A stretch of 64,000 nt of DNA, taken from Nemertoderma westbladi (lineage: Eukaryota > Xenacoelomorpha > Nemertodermatida > Nemertodermatidae). The DNA lies in contig JAUCBJ010006596.1 of assembly GCA_032718475.1 (NCBI GenBank), forward strand, positions 105,709-169,708, written 5' to 3'. Both the position numbers and the translations under genes were made by a program. Below the pieces are notes generated by a model. It saw only the letters and a program-made list of their open reading frames with translations, searched no databases and was not told the origin of the DNA. Below, piece after piece: positions 33,331-44,469 of this stretch (position 1 is the first letter of the stretch; every line of letters begins with the position of its first letter).

Positions 33331-33480
33331 CTTGGTATCCCAGAGGTTAACGGTAGAATGGAGAAGCATTTCTCATAAGTCAGTAAATGGCTTATAGGAA
33401 ACCCTCCACTTACACCCATGGGTTACCAAGCCCAGACAAGAAAAGAAAAGAAAGGAAAAGAAAGAAAGAAGTAGAAAATA
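33331..33480. repeat. Stem-loop module followed by AAAGG/AAAGA microsatellite
   Basis: GCTTGGTATCCCA near 33332 pairs with TGGGTTACCAAGC near 33419. An inner CATAAGTC/GGCTTATAG pair also exists. A purine microsatellite (GAAAAGAAAAG) follows at 33436-33475. It could be a small SINE or MITE; no A or B box is convincing. Confidence 0.5.
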
Positions 33481-34415
33481 ATAAATAAAATAAGATAGGG
33501 TGGATAAGGAGGATGGATAAGATATTATCCATCCACAATTTATTGTGGTTTATTATTGTAGATAAACAGAAAGATACAAACAAACAGATACAAACATATA
33601 GACTAGCATTCATGATAGACGCAAATTGATATTAACATATTATACATAGAAAGATAAACCAATAAAGAACATAATAACTGACAAGTTACATACAGATAAG
33701 TATACAAATTCAAAGTCAAACATATAATACAGAGACAACATATAAAGTAATATATAAACATATATCTAACAGGCAGACAGAGAACAAACAGATTGAATGA
33801 GAACAGACATACATATAGAACAGACAGACTGATAACAATTAACATAAATGACATACATAAATGACAAACATAAATGAACATACAAACAGGAAAACAAACA
33901 GAAAATCACACACCTGATACCATTGTAATGACATCTGAGAGAAAAAGCTTGAGTGATATATTCAGAAGGGTAAGTGATTGACCTGGTTGGTAATTCCTAC
34001 AATACACTGTAACTACACCATGTTGAGACTTATACTCAGCATTACGATAAGGCCAAAGAACAAGCCGGAAAAATGTAAGGTAACTACTGACTATGTAAGA
34101 ATTCAAATAATCATACATAATATAGTAACTCCCTTCTGAACAATCAGCATGTATATGGTAATATGTGTATACTGTACAAAAAAACATCAGGCCCTGCAGC
34201 ACCAAACTATCAACCAGTACTAACTACAGCATAGGAAACAGCAAAGAAAATACTGAAAGGGTTATAATAAGTGCTATATCATATAAACAACTGAGAATCA
34301 AATGGCCAAAAAATTATATTACTATTGAAATATGCAAGAACTACTAAAGATATACACAATTATTTAAAACTATAGCTACATACAACAATATGTACTTAAC
34401 TACAAAAATATAAAT
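33481..34415. other. Low-complexity AT-rich DNA
   Basis: ACATA/GACA-rich repeats give Tyr/Cys/Phe-rich open frames on the - strand (33410-34205). They lack any domain and are not credible genes. Confidence 0.6.
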
Positions 34416-34535
34416 ATGATCAGTTGGCAAGAATACAACAAATTCCAATGTAGTGATAACAAATTTAACATAACAAATAACATAACTATATTAAACAATA
34501 ACAATGATAATGTAAAGAGGCATGTCTTTTATATA

Positions 34536-34721
34536 AAGAGGCATGTTTTTGAAGCGACTGTACTTACAAGTTTATTATGCGGTGCAGAGTCATGGCTAAC
34601 TAGTAATACTAAAGTGGTTACAAAACATTATTACAGTATGGTTAAAACATTGCTAGGCGTTCGTGTGTCAACGCCATTATTACATAATGCGTTCGAGAAA
34701 ACGGTTTATGATAAAAGGTGA
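34536..34721 (+). pseudogene. Short LINE RT C-terminal fragment
   Basis: FEATVLTSLLCGAESWL...MVKTLLGVRVSTP matches the post-RT segment of many LINEs (LLYGxESW...LLGVRxxTP). Only about 60 codons survive, and neither end has a recognisable boundary. Confidence 0.6.
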
Positions 34722-34819
34722 ACCAACTTACAGATGTTATAAACCATATTATAAACCATGTTATAAATGTTATTGTTATTTATGATAACAAATGTCTAAA
34801 TACAGGAACAGAGCCCCCG

Positions 34820-35020
34820 AAAAGCTGTTTTTTTATGTGTTTTTTTTAGTTGTTTTTTTTTGTTTTTTTTTTAGTTGTTTTTTTAGTTGTTTTTTTCTGT
34901 TTTTTTTTTGTTTTTTTTGTTTTTTTTTTTGTTTTTTTTTTGTTTTTTTTTGTTTTTTTTTGTTTTTTTTTTGTTTTTTTTTGTTTTTTTTTATGTTTTT
35001 TTTTGTTTTTTTTTGACAGC
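34820..35020. repeat. (T7-10 G)n microsatellite
   Basis: About 200 bp of T runs separated by single G (sometimes AG or CTG), giving artificial Phe/Cys or Lys/Gln-rich frames. Immediately after it, a roughly 70-bp sequence (CTAATTAATTATTATCACAA) is duplicated at 35090 and 35152. Confidence 0.95.
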
Positions 35021-35800
35021 TAAGCAGGAGCCACCCTGTTCTATTTCCATGCACCACCCTGTTCAATTTCCATGCACCAACATACAACAACTAATTAATT
35101 ATTATCACAATTATATTTGTAGGTAATCCATATGCACCAACATATTACTAAAACTAATTAATTATTATCACAATTATATTTGTAGGTAATCCATATTTCA
35201 ATGTTTAATCAATTATTATTTTTTATCAATATTATATCTAGCAGAGCATAGATCACTTAATCAATGTCAATGCATGTTTATATCATATAATGCATATTGG
35301 TACTATTTCAGTATTTTCTCTATTGCCATGTAAGATGCTGTAGTATATACTGGTTGATTTTTTATTGGTACAGAGCCATCAGTAATTTTTGTACTACACA
35401 TATTACCTAATACAACATCTGAAATGTCCAGAAGGGGAGTAACATATATAATGTATAATTATATGAATTCTTAAGTCAGTAGTTATCATAATTATTTTCC
35501 GACAAATAATTAGGCCTTACCTTCATACTGAGTTTATCCCAACCATGGTGCAGTTACAGTGAATTGAAGGAAATACAACCAAGGCAATCTATCCACTTCC
35601 AAACATACCAGCCAAGCTATTTCTCTCCGATGTTATCATCATAGCATCATGCATGTGATAATCACAATACAGACAAATAAACAAAAATGCAAATAAACAC
35701 AAAAAACAAAAACAAACAACAATCAAGGAGAAGCAAACATGGAAAATATTAACAGCCTTTACAAGGCAACATAAAAACCACAATAAATTTCTTCCTGGAG
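35021..35800. other. AT-rich spacer, no gene
   Basis: A direct repeat of about 60 bp (35080-35135 and 35143-35196) is the only structure noted. Confidence 0.6.
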
Positions 35801-36310
35801 GTCTTGATAGGCGGGATATTACAGAGGGATATCCAGCCTCAATAGGGCAGGATTTCCAGTCTTGATAGGCGGGATATTACGGAGGGATATCCAGCCTTAA
35901 TAGGGCGGGATTTCCAGTCTTGATAGGCGGGATATTACGGAGGGATATCCAGCCTTAATAGGGCGGGATTTCCAGTCTTGATAGGCGGGATATTACGGAG
36001 GGATATCCAGCCTTAATAGGGCGGGATTTCCAGTCTTGATAGGCGGGATATTACGGGGGGATATCCAGCCTTAATAGGGCGGGATTTCCAGTCTTGATAG
36101 GCGGGATATTATGGAGGGATATCCAGCCTTAATAGGGCGGGATTTCCAGTCTTGATAGGCGGGATATTACGGAGGGATATCCAGCCTTAATAGGGCGGGA
36201 TTTCCAGTCTTGATAGGCGGGATATTACGGGGGGATATCCAGCCTTAATGGGGCGGGATTTCCAGTCTCGATAGGCGGGATATTACGGAGGGGTATCCAG
36301 CCTTATTACG
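35801..36310. repeat. 58-bp satellite array
   Basis: Almost nine units of exactly 58 bp beginning GTCTTGATAGGCGGGATATT and containing GGGATATCCAGCCTTAATAG. Units differ by only one or two bases, so the array is recently homogenised. It is GC-richer than its surroundings. Confidence 0.95.
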
Positions 36311-36719
36311 GTAGTTATCAGTCGCAATAGAGTGTTGCAGTCTAAGCCAAGGCACAATATTATAAAACAATTCCCCCAGGCGGGAAAGTTCCTACCTGAA
36401 AGGGAATTGAAAAAATATTATAACCTTGAAAAAGACTGCCTTCTGACTAAACTCTATTAGGTGGGTTACAATCAGCCTCGATTACAAGCGTTATAAATGC
36501 AAACTTTGTAAGGATTCTATTATATTATGAGATCTTATGAGATTTTAATTCTTTCCTAAAATCTTAACAATGAGAAAATGTAATGAACAACACCCGGGCC
36601 AACCAAAATGCTCACCTCTAGAGTAATTGTTCTTACGAATTCTCAAAGAAAGTAGATCTTATTGTACCAGTATTCTTATCATGAGATTTTAATTCTTCTT
36701 TTAATTCTGCCTTAAATAT
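36311..36719. other. Spacer, no gene
   Basis: AT-rich, without recognisable features on either strand. Confidence 0.5.
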
Positions 36720-37740
36720 GCAGGCATAAACAATAAATATATAAGAAAAAGTAAAAAAACAAAAGTAAAAATACAATAATATAATATAATAATATAATAC
36801 AATAATCAAAAACAAAAAGGACAAAAGTAAAAAGTAAAAAGACAAAAGAAAAATAACAAGTCAAAAGACAAAAATAAAAAGACAAAAGTAAAAAGACGAA
36901 AGTAAAATGAATGAAGTCAAAAGACAAAAATAAAAAGACAAAAGTAAAAAGACAAAAGACAAAAATAAAATGACTGAAGTCAAAAGACAAAAATCTAAAG
37001 ACAAAAGTCTAATCACAAAAGTCAAATCACAAAAGTCAAAAAACAAAAGTCAAAAGACAAATGACCAAAGTTATAAGACAAAAGTCAAACAACAAAAGAC
37101 AAAAGTCAAAAGACTAAAGTTAAAAGACAAAAGTGAAAAGACAAAAGTCAAAAGACAAAAGTCAAAAGATGAAAGTCAAAGAAAAAGAGAAAAGTAAAAA
37201 GACGAAAGTCAAAGAAAAAGATAAAAGTATAAAGACAAAATACAAAAGAATATAAAAACATAAATAATCTTGATAAAGCCTGCATTTATAAGGAAGTTAA
37301 AAGACAAAAGTGAAAAGACAAAAGTAAAAAGACAAAAGTCAAAGAAAAAGATAAAGATAAAAGTAAAAAGACAAAATACAAAAGAAAAAGTATATAAAAA
37401 TATAATAACCTTGATAAAGCCTGCATTTATAAGGCAGAATTCTTAATTTTAATTTTTTTAATTCTTAAAAAAAAAACGTAAAAAAGACAAAAATAAAAAG
37501 AAAAAAGTAAAATAACTTATGTCAAAAGACAAAAGTCAAAAGACAAAAATCGAAAGACAAAAGTCAAATCACAAAAGTCCAAAGACAAACATCAAATTAC
37601 AAATGACAAAAGTCATAAGACAAAAGTCAAACAACAAAAGTCAAAGTCAAAAGACGAAAGTAAATAGACAAAAGTCAAAAGACAAAAGTCAAAAGATAAA
37701 AGTCAAAAGACAAAAGTCAAAAGACAAAAGTAAAAAAAAC
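36720..37740. repeat. GACAAAAGTCAAAA microsatellite blocks
   Basis: About 1 kb built from a 14-bp GTCAAAAGACAAAA-type unit in two or three blocks. The blocks are separated by a longer repeat containing GCATTTATAAGG (37277, 37420, 37750). Strand asymmetry (A-rich top strand) removes stops and produces spurious Lys/Ser/Gln and Phe/Leu/Cys frames. Confidence 0.95.
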
Positions 37741-37908
37741 CGTCCTTGACAAAGCTTGCATTTATAAGGCAGAACTCTTAATTTTAAGTCTGAACAAGAT
37801 GGGTAGGGTAAGTTTTGAAGGTTGCAAGTTTGGCATAGCTGCATAAGATTAGTTACATTGCACATTGACATAGTAGTAGAAGAAGAAGAAGAAACAAGAC
37901 ACAGTAAT

Positions 37909-40900
37909 CTATTGGGACATTGGGATCTCGGCCTGCAAATCATCTTGAATGAACTCCTGGCATTGAACCATGTTGAGTTCAAAATGCTTTGCATTTCCAT
38001 CTGCATCAATATAGACATCGGCATTATATTGACGCACAATCTCAATACCCATAGCATATACCTGATCTCGTCCTTTAGTCATATCCCCACCTGCAGGACC
38101 TGTCTCAGCCATGTCATGCCATCTAGTCTCAAATCTCTGACGGTTATCTGTATTGAGCTTACTCTTAGCGTCACCAGGAAACCCGTATACGAAAGCATAC
38201 AGAGACCATGGATGTAAAACAGGATTCCTTGTAAACTCCGAACCTGTTTTATTTTGATGACTCTGCAGTCTAATCTTCAGGTTCTGAGTTTCACCAGTGT
38301 AATTCACATTAGGCAACCGAATGCTGATGAGCATATACACAAATCCAATTTGTGCACCAGGGATTTCCCTAAAGAAGGGTCTGAATGGATGATAATGGAA
38401 CATGATAGGTGCCTGAGGGGCCCCAAGAAGAATATTAAGACGTCTCAATAAATGGTCTATATAATCTTGATTTGGAGATTTCTTGCGAAGCAAGATACGG
38501 ATACAATTGAAGGCTTCATCCATATTACCAACAAATGTAAATGTGCAGAGATATCGTACCCTTGATATTAAGGTTGTTATCTGGGTTTTTAGCCATAGCT
38601 TATACTTACTCTTGGCATCAGATGAGATCTGCGTCGCTAAACTTGGAGCATCTTGACCTTGTATGGCATGTACTGTCCCTGCTCCAAAGTAGCGCGCAGG
38701 AAACTGTATCCGCCTGCCAAGAAGACTACTTCCAAAACCTGTAGAAGTTGGTGCACTTGGCCGTTGCTTAACTTTAGCCACGGGCCAGGTGTCCTCAACC
38801 TCTTCAATGCGACGACAACCTTTTGGAACAACAGCCAATTCCAAGAAATCATCACAATCAGCAGGTACTGATTTGACAACAGACAATTGACCATTGGAAA
38901 ATTGAGGTTGCCCAGAAAGCTGATTGTATGTAAACCGAAGGATCTGGTTTAGAAATAAAACTAAATCCATAGGTTCTCGACAAGATCTCATTATTGAACT
39001 GATAATGCTGGGCGTGTTTGTAGTCTTCCATGAGCTAGTATTTGAGGCAGTAGCACTAACCTCATCATGGCCACTTATTACTACTGTCCCAGGCTCGTTC
39101 CTATGGAAGGATAGATACTTCTCCAGTACTTCTTGCTCTGCAGCTCTAGTGCCAACAACCTTCAAGACATCATCTGGAACATCATCCCAGCTATCGACAA
39201 AGTTACACCGCCGCTTCAATATTGAAATCACTTCATCAATCTGGTTTGGAGATGGGTTGGAGCTTCGCATAATATCAATGACATGTTGCAATTCTTCGTC
39301 GTTGGCACTGCGAACATAATGCCTTGCCACACAGACGGTGAATGTTGTCAAAAAGTGTGTACTAAGCCATACAACCCTACCATCTACAGGTTCTAATTGT
39401 AGATGATCACCACACCCAATGAAGAGTTTCCCACCAAAGGGTCTCTGTGTGTTACAGATTCGGCGTAATACCAAGTCTATAGCTGCGAGATACTCACAAG
39501 AGAGCATTCCACTTTCCTCAAAGAATATAACATTTAATCTTTGGAGATAAGCGAGTTTAGAGGGATTCTTTGCCAGGGCTAATAAGCAATCCTGGGCTAA
39601 ACAAGTGCTAGTTAATGTACGTGAACCCTTATTTACATTGAATGGCATCAGTAGATGAAGATGTTCACCACCAAGCAATCTAGCTCTCTCGCTGGTAATG
39701 GCAGTAAGTTGCACATTTAAACCACGAGAAAGGCTATATGCCAGTCCCATTAACATAACGTGTGTCTTGCCAACACCAGGTGCACCAACCAACCACGGGG
39801 ATTTTACGAATGTTGATGATGGATGACAATAAGAATCAACAGCATTCACCAATACTTGTAATATACTCTTCTGTTCAGTAACAGATTCCCCAGTTTGACC
39901 ACGTGCTTTATCCAATAAAGGTTGCCACTCTAGAGGATGGGCACGTGTAGCGCCTGCTAAATCAGCCATATCTGGCAATAGCATTCCCACCTGCCCATAT
40001 AATGCCTCAATAAGATTGTCACGGGTGACTTTCTCCAAACGTTCTACTTCTTTCGTAGCCTGAACACGATTGCTATCCTCATAGAATAGGGGAATTGCTT
40101 CATAAAACAAGCCATCACCAGCAAAGAATTGCCGAAGACCAGTGATTGCAAGATGTAGGTAACGTTGGAATTGAGCATTACCAATAGACTGATAATGCAA
40201 GTCTTTCATGACATAGGATTTCAATAAGTCATTGACCTCACATTCCGGCACATTAATATCATCAGATATTAGCCTTGCCTTCTTGAAAGTTGTTCGAATA
40301 TCCTGAACATCTAATAAATCTAGTTCAGTCTCAAAACTTCCAAGGGAATAGGCAAGGTGAAACAAGAAACGTCCCATTTGTAATGGACTAACGCTGGAGA
40401 ATACAACTATAGCTGGTTTCTTATGACGCTCGAGCCCACTTACAAATCTCTTATGGAGTTGTCCTCTGGATATAGGTAAGAATACCTCATCCAATAACTG
40501 CCTAGCAATAATATTGCCATGTGCAGCTTTTCTTGTTAGAAAATCTACAGCTATTGGTATACCTGAAGGTCGTAACTTCCATTGACGGTTATTAGCATCA
40601 ATCCAATAGCACTTCTTGAGCTGCAAATCAATATGACATTTCTTGACATTTCCTATAACACAAAAGCATTCATAGAATGTGTCAAGCTTATCAAAGATTA
40701 GTAGCTCAGGAGCTCTGACACTGAATGAAGTTAAACCATCAGAAATATAATCACTCTTGCCCATCTCATTGACAGTAAGAATTTGATTATTTGTGAAGTT
40801 TCGCCATTCCGGTAAACCTGGCATCATTAATCGCTTTTGAACAGCTTCGAGGACACCCATATTGACATCTCTGCTTTGTTGTTTCACAATGCCATGCCGG

Positions 40901-43659
40901 TACTCAGGAGTCAGAGTAGAAACATGGACAAAGTCCACATTTGATCTGATGTATGGGAACCCAAGAAGATTATGAAGAATCTCTGGATAACCCATCTCCC
41001 GAGATTTGATGCCACTCTTATTGGAATCTTTCTTATCATCCTGTTTCTTCAGGTAATTAACACCTGAAATCTTTAACCCTTCTTGTTCAGTATGGGTGAC
41101 TTTTACTGAGGAGATATTCTTTTTGCCATCGATTTTAACTGCCCTCCTTTCTTCAGGACCCCCCAAGTACTTGGCACAATACGAGGTACAGAACCTTGTA
41201 TCACACGCCTGTACATTGGTGGATGATCTCAGAGCAACCCAATACTTAGGTATTGTCGGCACAGCAAACTCATGACCACCAGCGGGATAAGTATGACGAC
41301 CACCGATAAGATTACTATGTGCCAATCGATTACCCTGATCATCTAATCTAAGAGTTCCATCCTCATTTCTTTGAAGAAGGTTTATAGATTCAAAATCATC
41401 AAGGGCCTCATCGCTATACATATCTGTCTTCGGTGTGAAGCCATAGTCAAAACTTGCTAGGTGACGAGGCATTCGGCAAAACGTATTTCCAGCCTCATCA
41501 ATACGCTTATGACACCGACTGCCAGCACGTTCACAGTTGTGTGTTTGCAGATGCCCAAGGCAGCATAGCTCAGACCATTCATCATCCTCAATGATTCCTT
41601 GTTGAACCAATTCAGGACGATCTGTCCCAAACATAGGAGATAGCAAGTCAATGGTTTGGCAGCATATTCTCCCTGTGGTTTCCTCTATAGACTCTGGGTG
41701 GAGGGTTATTCCACCATGGATATGTAGCATATTTGCTACAGGGGATCCCTGGTCTTGAGCCTCCATTCTTGTCCATAAATACTTCACATCACCAAATGGT
41801 TTATCGACACCTCGTTCAATCCAATGGTGAAGGTGATCCGTGAAACGATTCCAACAGCGTGTGAGTAAGGTTGTATATTTCTCCATAGCTAAAGCCAGCT
41901 TTCTGCCTTCCAGATGCTCATAGAGCTTCAGAACTGCATTATACACTGGCGAAACTCCTGGAGTATATGCGTTATTACAGGTGGCTGTGAAAAAATAATT
42001 CCAGTAACCATACCGCAATAGTGCACACAACTCCCTCACACGACGCCGTGATTCCATTTCATCGAAACGTAATATGGTATCTGAAGCACCAGATTGAAGC
42101 CTCTCCTCTCCCTCACAGACTTGTTCAAATCCCTTACGGAGAACAAGCTGAGAAGAGTTATAGTTCAAAACCGAGTTCATATATACATCAAACATGAAAT
42201 GAAGATAGGCTGGATCCTTGGAAGAAAACAGCCTCTCATCAAATGTCCTGATATGCATATGTTCCCGTAGAGATGCTATACCATAATTAGGACTATTGAA
42301 TGGTAGACCATACAAGAATGATGGAATGGCACCAACAACACTTCCATTAGCCTTCATGTACCAGAAATTCCTTGGAAATAGGAGTCCTTCAATGTACATA
42401 AGAGGCAAATGGATGCCACGTGTACGTGAGGCAATATGGTACAGCACCTTATTAACATGGGCTGAACCTTTACCCCCGTAACCACGACTACGTTTAAGTA
42501 TCTGGAGGCCATTCTGATTGTTAAGCAGACAATGGGCAGATACCCTACCAATATCATAAATAGGAACAGTGGCACCAGTGGCCAATCCTACTAATGGATA
42601 TTCATCGTCATCGTAATCACCATCATTGATCCCTACCACATAGTCTTCCATAGGGTTAGCAGCATCATCAGCTTGAAAATCACAACCAAAAATTCTGCTT
42701 GCCCTATCTAGAGGATCTTCCACTTCCTCATCATCAGATGAGGCATTGTCACCTTCCCGATCACCACCTGTTGGTAGATCACTCGAATGTCGATTAAGAA
42801 CATGTTCATTACAAGGATTGATAAGTATCACAGCTTCTGGTTTAACAATCTCGTTTCTCCAGTGACTAAGACACAATCCAACCTCACACTGATTCTGAGG
42901 AAACCCATAAGGGCAACGCCAGCGTATGTTCTTACTAACATTAGTGCCAGAGTGCGACTTAACGCATATACCATTATCCTCCTTAAAGTTTTCTCTACGG
43001 AGTAAAGTATTATGCTGGGAACATTTAACCTTACTTTGATCAGCAAAATTTGCAATAAATATATCTCGCTGCATCTCAGTTAGATTATAACAACCCTTCT
43101 TTACATAGATGTAAAGTTGCGCCTTCTTAATTGCATGCTCAGGATCATCTACCATAGGTGGTGTCAGTTTATTTTCCTCACAGAGATAATGCTGGAATGA
43201 GTGATCATCACTCCAGCGAAAAATCCCGGATAACTTATTATCTCTTATAGTCAAGGCTGAATGCAGGTAATGGTCACCTATCTCCAAAGGGAATTGCTCC
43301 CCTCTGCCAGTATTACGTGGTCTGCTAAGGACATAAATGTCATCATCAATGATATCATCAATCCTATTAACCTCATAACAACCTGGAATAAGTTCTTCCA
43401 GCATTAGTGCTACTTGGCTGTCAACAGTTTCACAATGTAGACCAAAATCAAAATCCTCCTCCAATCTTTCAAGGATATGATTGGCATACATTGATCGTTG
43501 CTTTGCTGTGCAGTGAGCAGCATATACACCATACTTAAGATATTTAAGAAGAGCCTTTTGGGCGTCATTCTTAATTTCTACAGCCTGGAGGATAGTATGC
43601 ATCACACGGCAATGCATCACTGAAAATGACAGCATCTGTAGTCTAAGACCGTCAGACAT
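37909..43659 (-). CDS. Helitron-like Rep-helicase transposase with C-terminal GIY-YIG nuclease
   Basis: One uninterrupted frame of 1916 codons. Residues 1-330: Cys/His and acidic regions. Residues 550-835: HUH Rep domain with YFFTATCN (555-562), HIH at 646-648 and paired tyrosines Y827/Y831 in YCAKY, as in Helitron Y2 Rep proteins, which nick and rejoin single strands for rolling-circle transposition. Residues 1285-1740: PIF1-like helicase with GAPGVGKT (1292-1299), FFEES (Walker B-like), GCGDHLQLEPV (1415-1425) and GTVHAIQGQD (1661-1670). Residues 1770-1870: GIY-YIG nuclease (GFVY at 1772, YTG at 1787, R1797, E1844). No OTU is fused. I chose ATG 43659 as the first in the frame; upstream exons cannot be excluded. 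The lack of damage suggests it is young. A decayed relative lies at 24205-28770. Confidence 0.85.
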   Translation of the reverse strand: MSDGLRLQMLSFSVMHCRVMHTILQAVEIKNDAQKALLKYLKYGVYAAHCTAKQRSMYANHILERLEEDFDFGLHCETVDSQVALMLEELIPGCYEVNRIDDIIDDDIYVLSRPRNTGRGEQFPLEIGDHYLHSALTIRDNKLSGIFRWSDDHSFQHYLCEENKLTPPMVDDPEHAIKKAQLYIYVKKGCYNLTEMQRDIFIANFADQSKVKCSQHNTLLRRENFKEDNGICVKSHSGTNVSKNIRWRCPYGFPQNQCEVGLCLSHWRNEIVKPEAVILINPCNEHVLNRHSSDLPTGGDREGDNASSDDEEVEDPLDRASRIFGCDFQADDAANPMEDYVVGINDGDYDDDEYPLVGLATGATVPIYDIGRVSAHCLLNNQNGLQILKRSRGYGGKGSAHVNKVLYHIASRTRGIHLPLMYIEGLLFPRNFWYMKANGSVVGAIPSFLYGLPFNSPNYGIASLREHMHIRTFDERLFSSKDPAYLHFMFDVYMNSVLNYNSSQLVLRKGFEQVCEGEERLQSGASDTILRFDEMESRRRVRELCALLRYGYWNYFFTATCNNAYTPGVSPVYNAVLKLYEHLEGRKLALAMEKYTTLLTRCWNRFTDHLHHWIERGVDKPFGDVKYLWTRMEAQDQGSPVANMLHIHGGITLHPESIEETTGRICCQTIDLLSPMFGTDRPELVQQGIIEDDEWSELCCLGHLQTHNCERAGSRCHKRIDEAGNTFCRMPRHLASFDYGFTPKTDMYSDEALDDFESINLLQRNEDGTLRLDDQGNRLAHSNLIGGRHTYPAGGHEFAVPTIPKYWVALRSSTNVQACDTRFCTSYCAKYLGGPEERRAVKIDGKKNISSVKVTHTEQEGLKISGVNYLKKQDDKKDSNKSGIKSREMGYPEILHNLLGFPYIRSNVDFVHVSTLTPEYRHGIVKQQSRDVNMGVLEAVQKRLMMPGLPEWRNFTNNQILTVNEMGKSDYISDGLTSFSVRAPELLIFDKLDTFYECFCVIGNVKKCHIDLQLKKCYWIDANNRQWKLRPSGIPIAVDFLTRKAAHGNIIARQLLDEVFLPISRGQLHKRFVSGLERHKKPAIVVFSSVSPLQMGRFLFHLAYSLGSFETELDLLDVQDIRTTFKKARLISDDINVPECEVNDLLKSYVMKDLHYQSIGNAQFQRYLHLAITGLRQFFAGDGLFYEAIPLFYEDSNRVQATKEVERLEKVTRDNLIEALYGQVGMLLPDMADLAGATRAHPLEWQPLLDKARGQTGESVTEQKSILQVLVNAVDSYCHPSSTFVKSPWLVGAPGVGKTHVMLMGLAYSLSRGLNVQLTAITSERARLLGGEHLHLLMPFNVNKGSRTLTSTCLAQDCLLALAKNPSKLAYLQRLNVIFFEESGMLSCEYLAAIDLVLRRICNTQRPFGGKLFIGCGDHLQLEPVDGRVVWLSTHFLTTFTVCVARHYVRSANDEELQHVIDIMRSSNPSPNQIDEVISILKRRCNFVDSWDDVPDDVLKVVGTRAAEQEVLEKYLSFHRNEPGTVVISGHDEVSATASNTSSWKTTNTPSIISSIMRSCREPMDLVLFLNQILRFTYNQLSGQPQFSNGQLSVVKSVPADCDDFLELAVVPKGCRRIEEVEDTWPVAKVKQRPSAPTSTGFGSSLLGRRIQFPARYFGAGTVHAIQGQDAPSLATQISSDAKSKYKLWLKTQITTLISRVRYLCTFTFVGNMDEAFNCIRILLRKKSPNQDYIDHLLRRLNILLGAPQAPIMFHYHPFRPFFREIPGAQIGFVYMLISIRLPNVNYTGETQNLKIRLQSHQNKTGSEFTRNPVLHPWSLYAFVYGFPGDAKSKLNTDNRQRFETRWHDMAETGPAGGDMTKGRDQVYAMGIEIVRQYNADVYIDADGNAKHFELNMVQCQEFIQDDLQAEIPMSQ

Positions 43660-43699
43660 ATATGACTCATTGTAAATGCGCCATGATCTTTACTGATCG

Positions 43700-44350
43700 C
43701 GGCCAAGATCATGATCGGATCGCTCTAAAAAAAAGCTCTTGAAGGTAAACCCATATGCTGCCTACATTTTGGCACCGGTCCCGAGTTCGTAGCATTAGCG
43801 GTTCTTGAGATTTTTGCATTTCACCGTTTTGGCCATTTTTTGGCCTCAAATTGGCCCTATCCAGAGAACCGTAAATATTTGAAGCGCAATATATATGAGA
43901 AAAGTTCTTAGAATTAATTTTGGGGGGGGGGGGTATAGGAACATCTTATTGGTCGTTTTGGCTTAGTTCTCCAGATAACCTTCTACTCCCTCAAAAAGGC
44001 TATCTATAGAATCCCAATTCGGGATTAAACTAGGTCATGTGCTACGCATGTATCACGGGGCCGGTCTTCTTGTTATAGTTCCTCCGGAACAGTACAACCT
44101 GACCGGTGGTGGGCCCCTACATCCAGAAGACTTTTCGCCATACATAATGTGTTAAAAAAGTCTACGGTTCTCCGTCTAGGGCCAATTTGAGTCAAAAAGT
44201 CAGCCTCCCTAGCAACCTCGTTGCTATGCGTATAAGTCCAGAACCGCTAATGCTACGGACTTGGGACCGGCGCCAATCGATAGGCAGCATATGGGTTTAC
44301 GTTCAGGTAACTTTTTTTTGGAGCGATCAGATCATGATCTTGACCATGAT
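43700..44350. mobile_element. Foldback element with ~150-bp inverted repeats
   Basis: 43715-43870 (TAAACCCATATGCTGCCTAC ... GTAGCATTAGCGGTTCT ... TCAAATTGGCCCTA) is the imperfect reverse complement of about 44170-44330. The roughly 300-bp interior has a poly-G tract (43921-43934) and matches 31636-31830. GATCATGATC borders both sides. It lies just 5' of the 1916-codon gene and may influence its promoter. Confidence 0.75.
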
Positions 44351-44469
44351 CAGCAAAGATCAGTTTTGATCAGCAATCGGACACTCAAGGCTTGCTCCAA
44401 TCGCAAAACTTAACATTACAAAAAGAATCAGCGACCCCACATTAGTCATGATTCCCATTAAAAGATTTT

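Noticed and set aside
33410-34205. Tyr/Cys/Phe-rich ORFs on the - strand
   Set aside because: Low-complexity ACATA/GACA DNA; no domain.
34792-35126. Phe/Cys-rich and Lys/Gln-rich ORFs
   Set aside because: Translation of a (TnG) microsatellite.
35801-36310. CRISPR array
   Set aside because: Units are contiguous 58-mers without unique spacers, in a eukaryotic context.
36712-37749. Lys/Ser/Gln-rich and Phe/Leu/Cys-rich ORFs
   Set aside because: Translation of the GACAAAAGTC microsatellite.
38254-43005. Short + strand ORFs opposite the 1916-codon gene
   Set aside because: Antisense shadows without domains.
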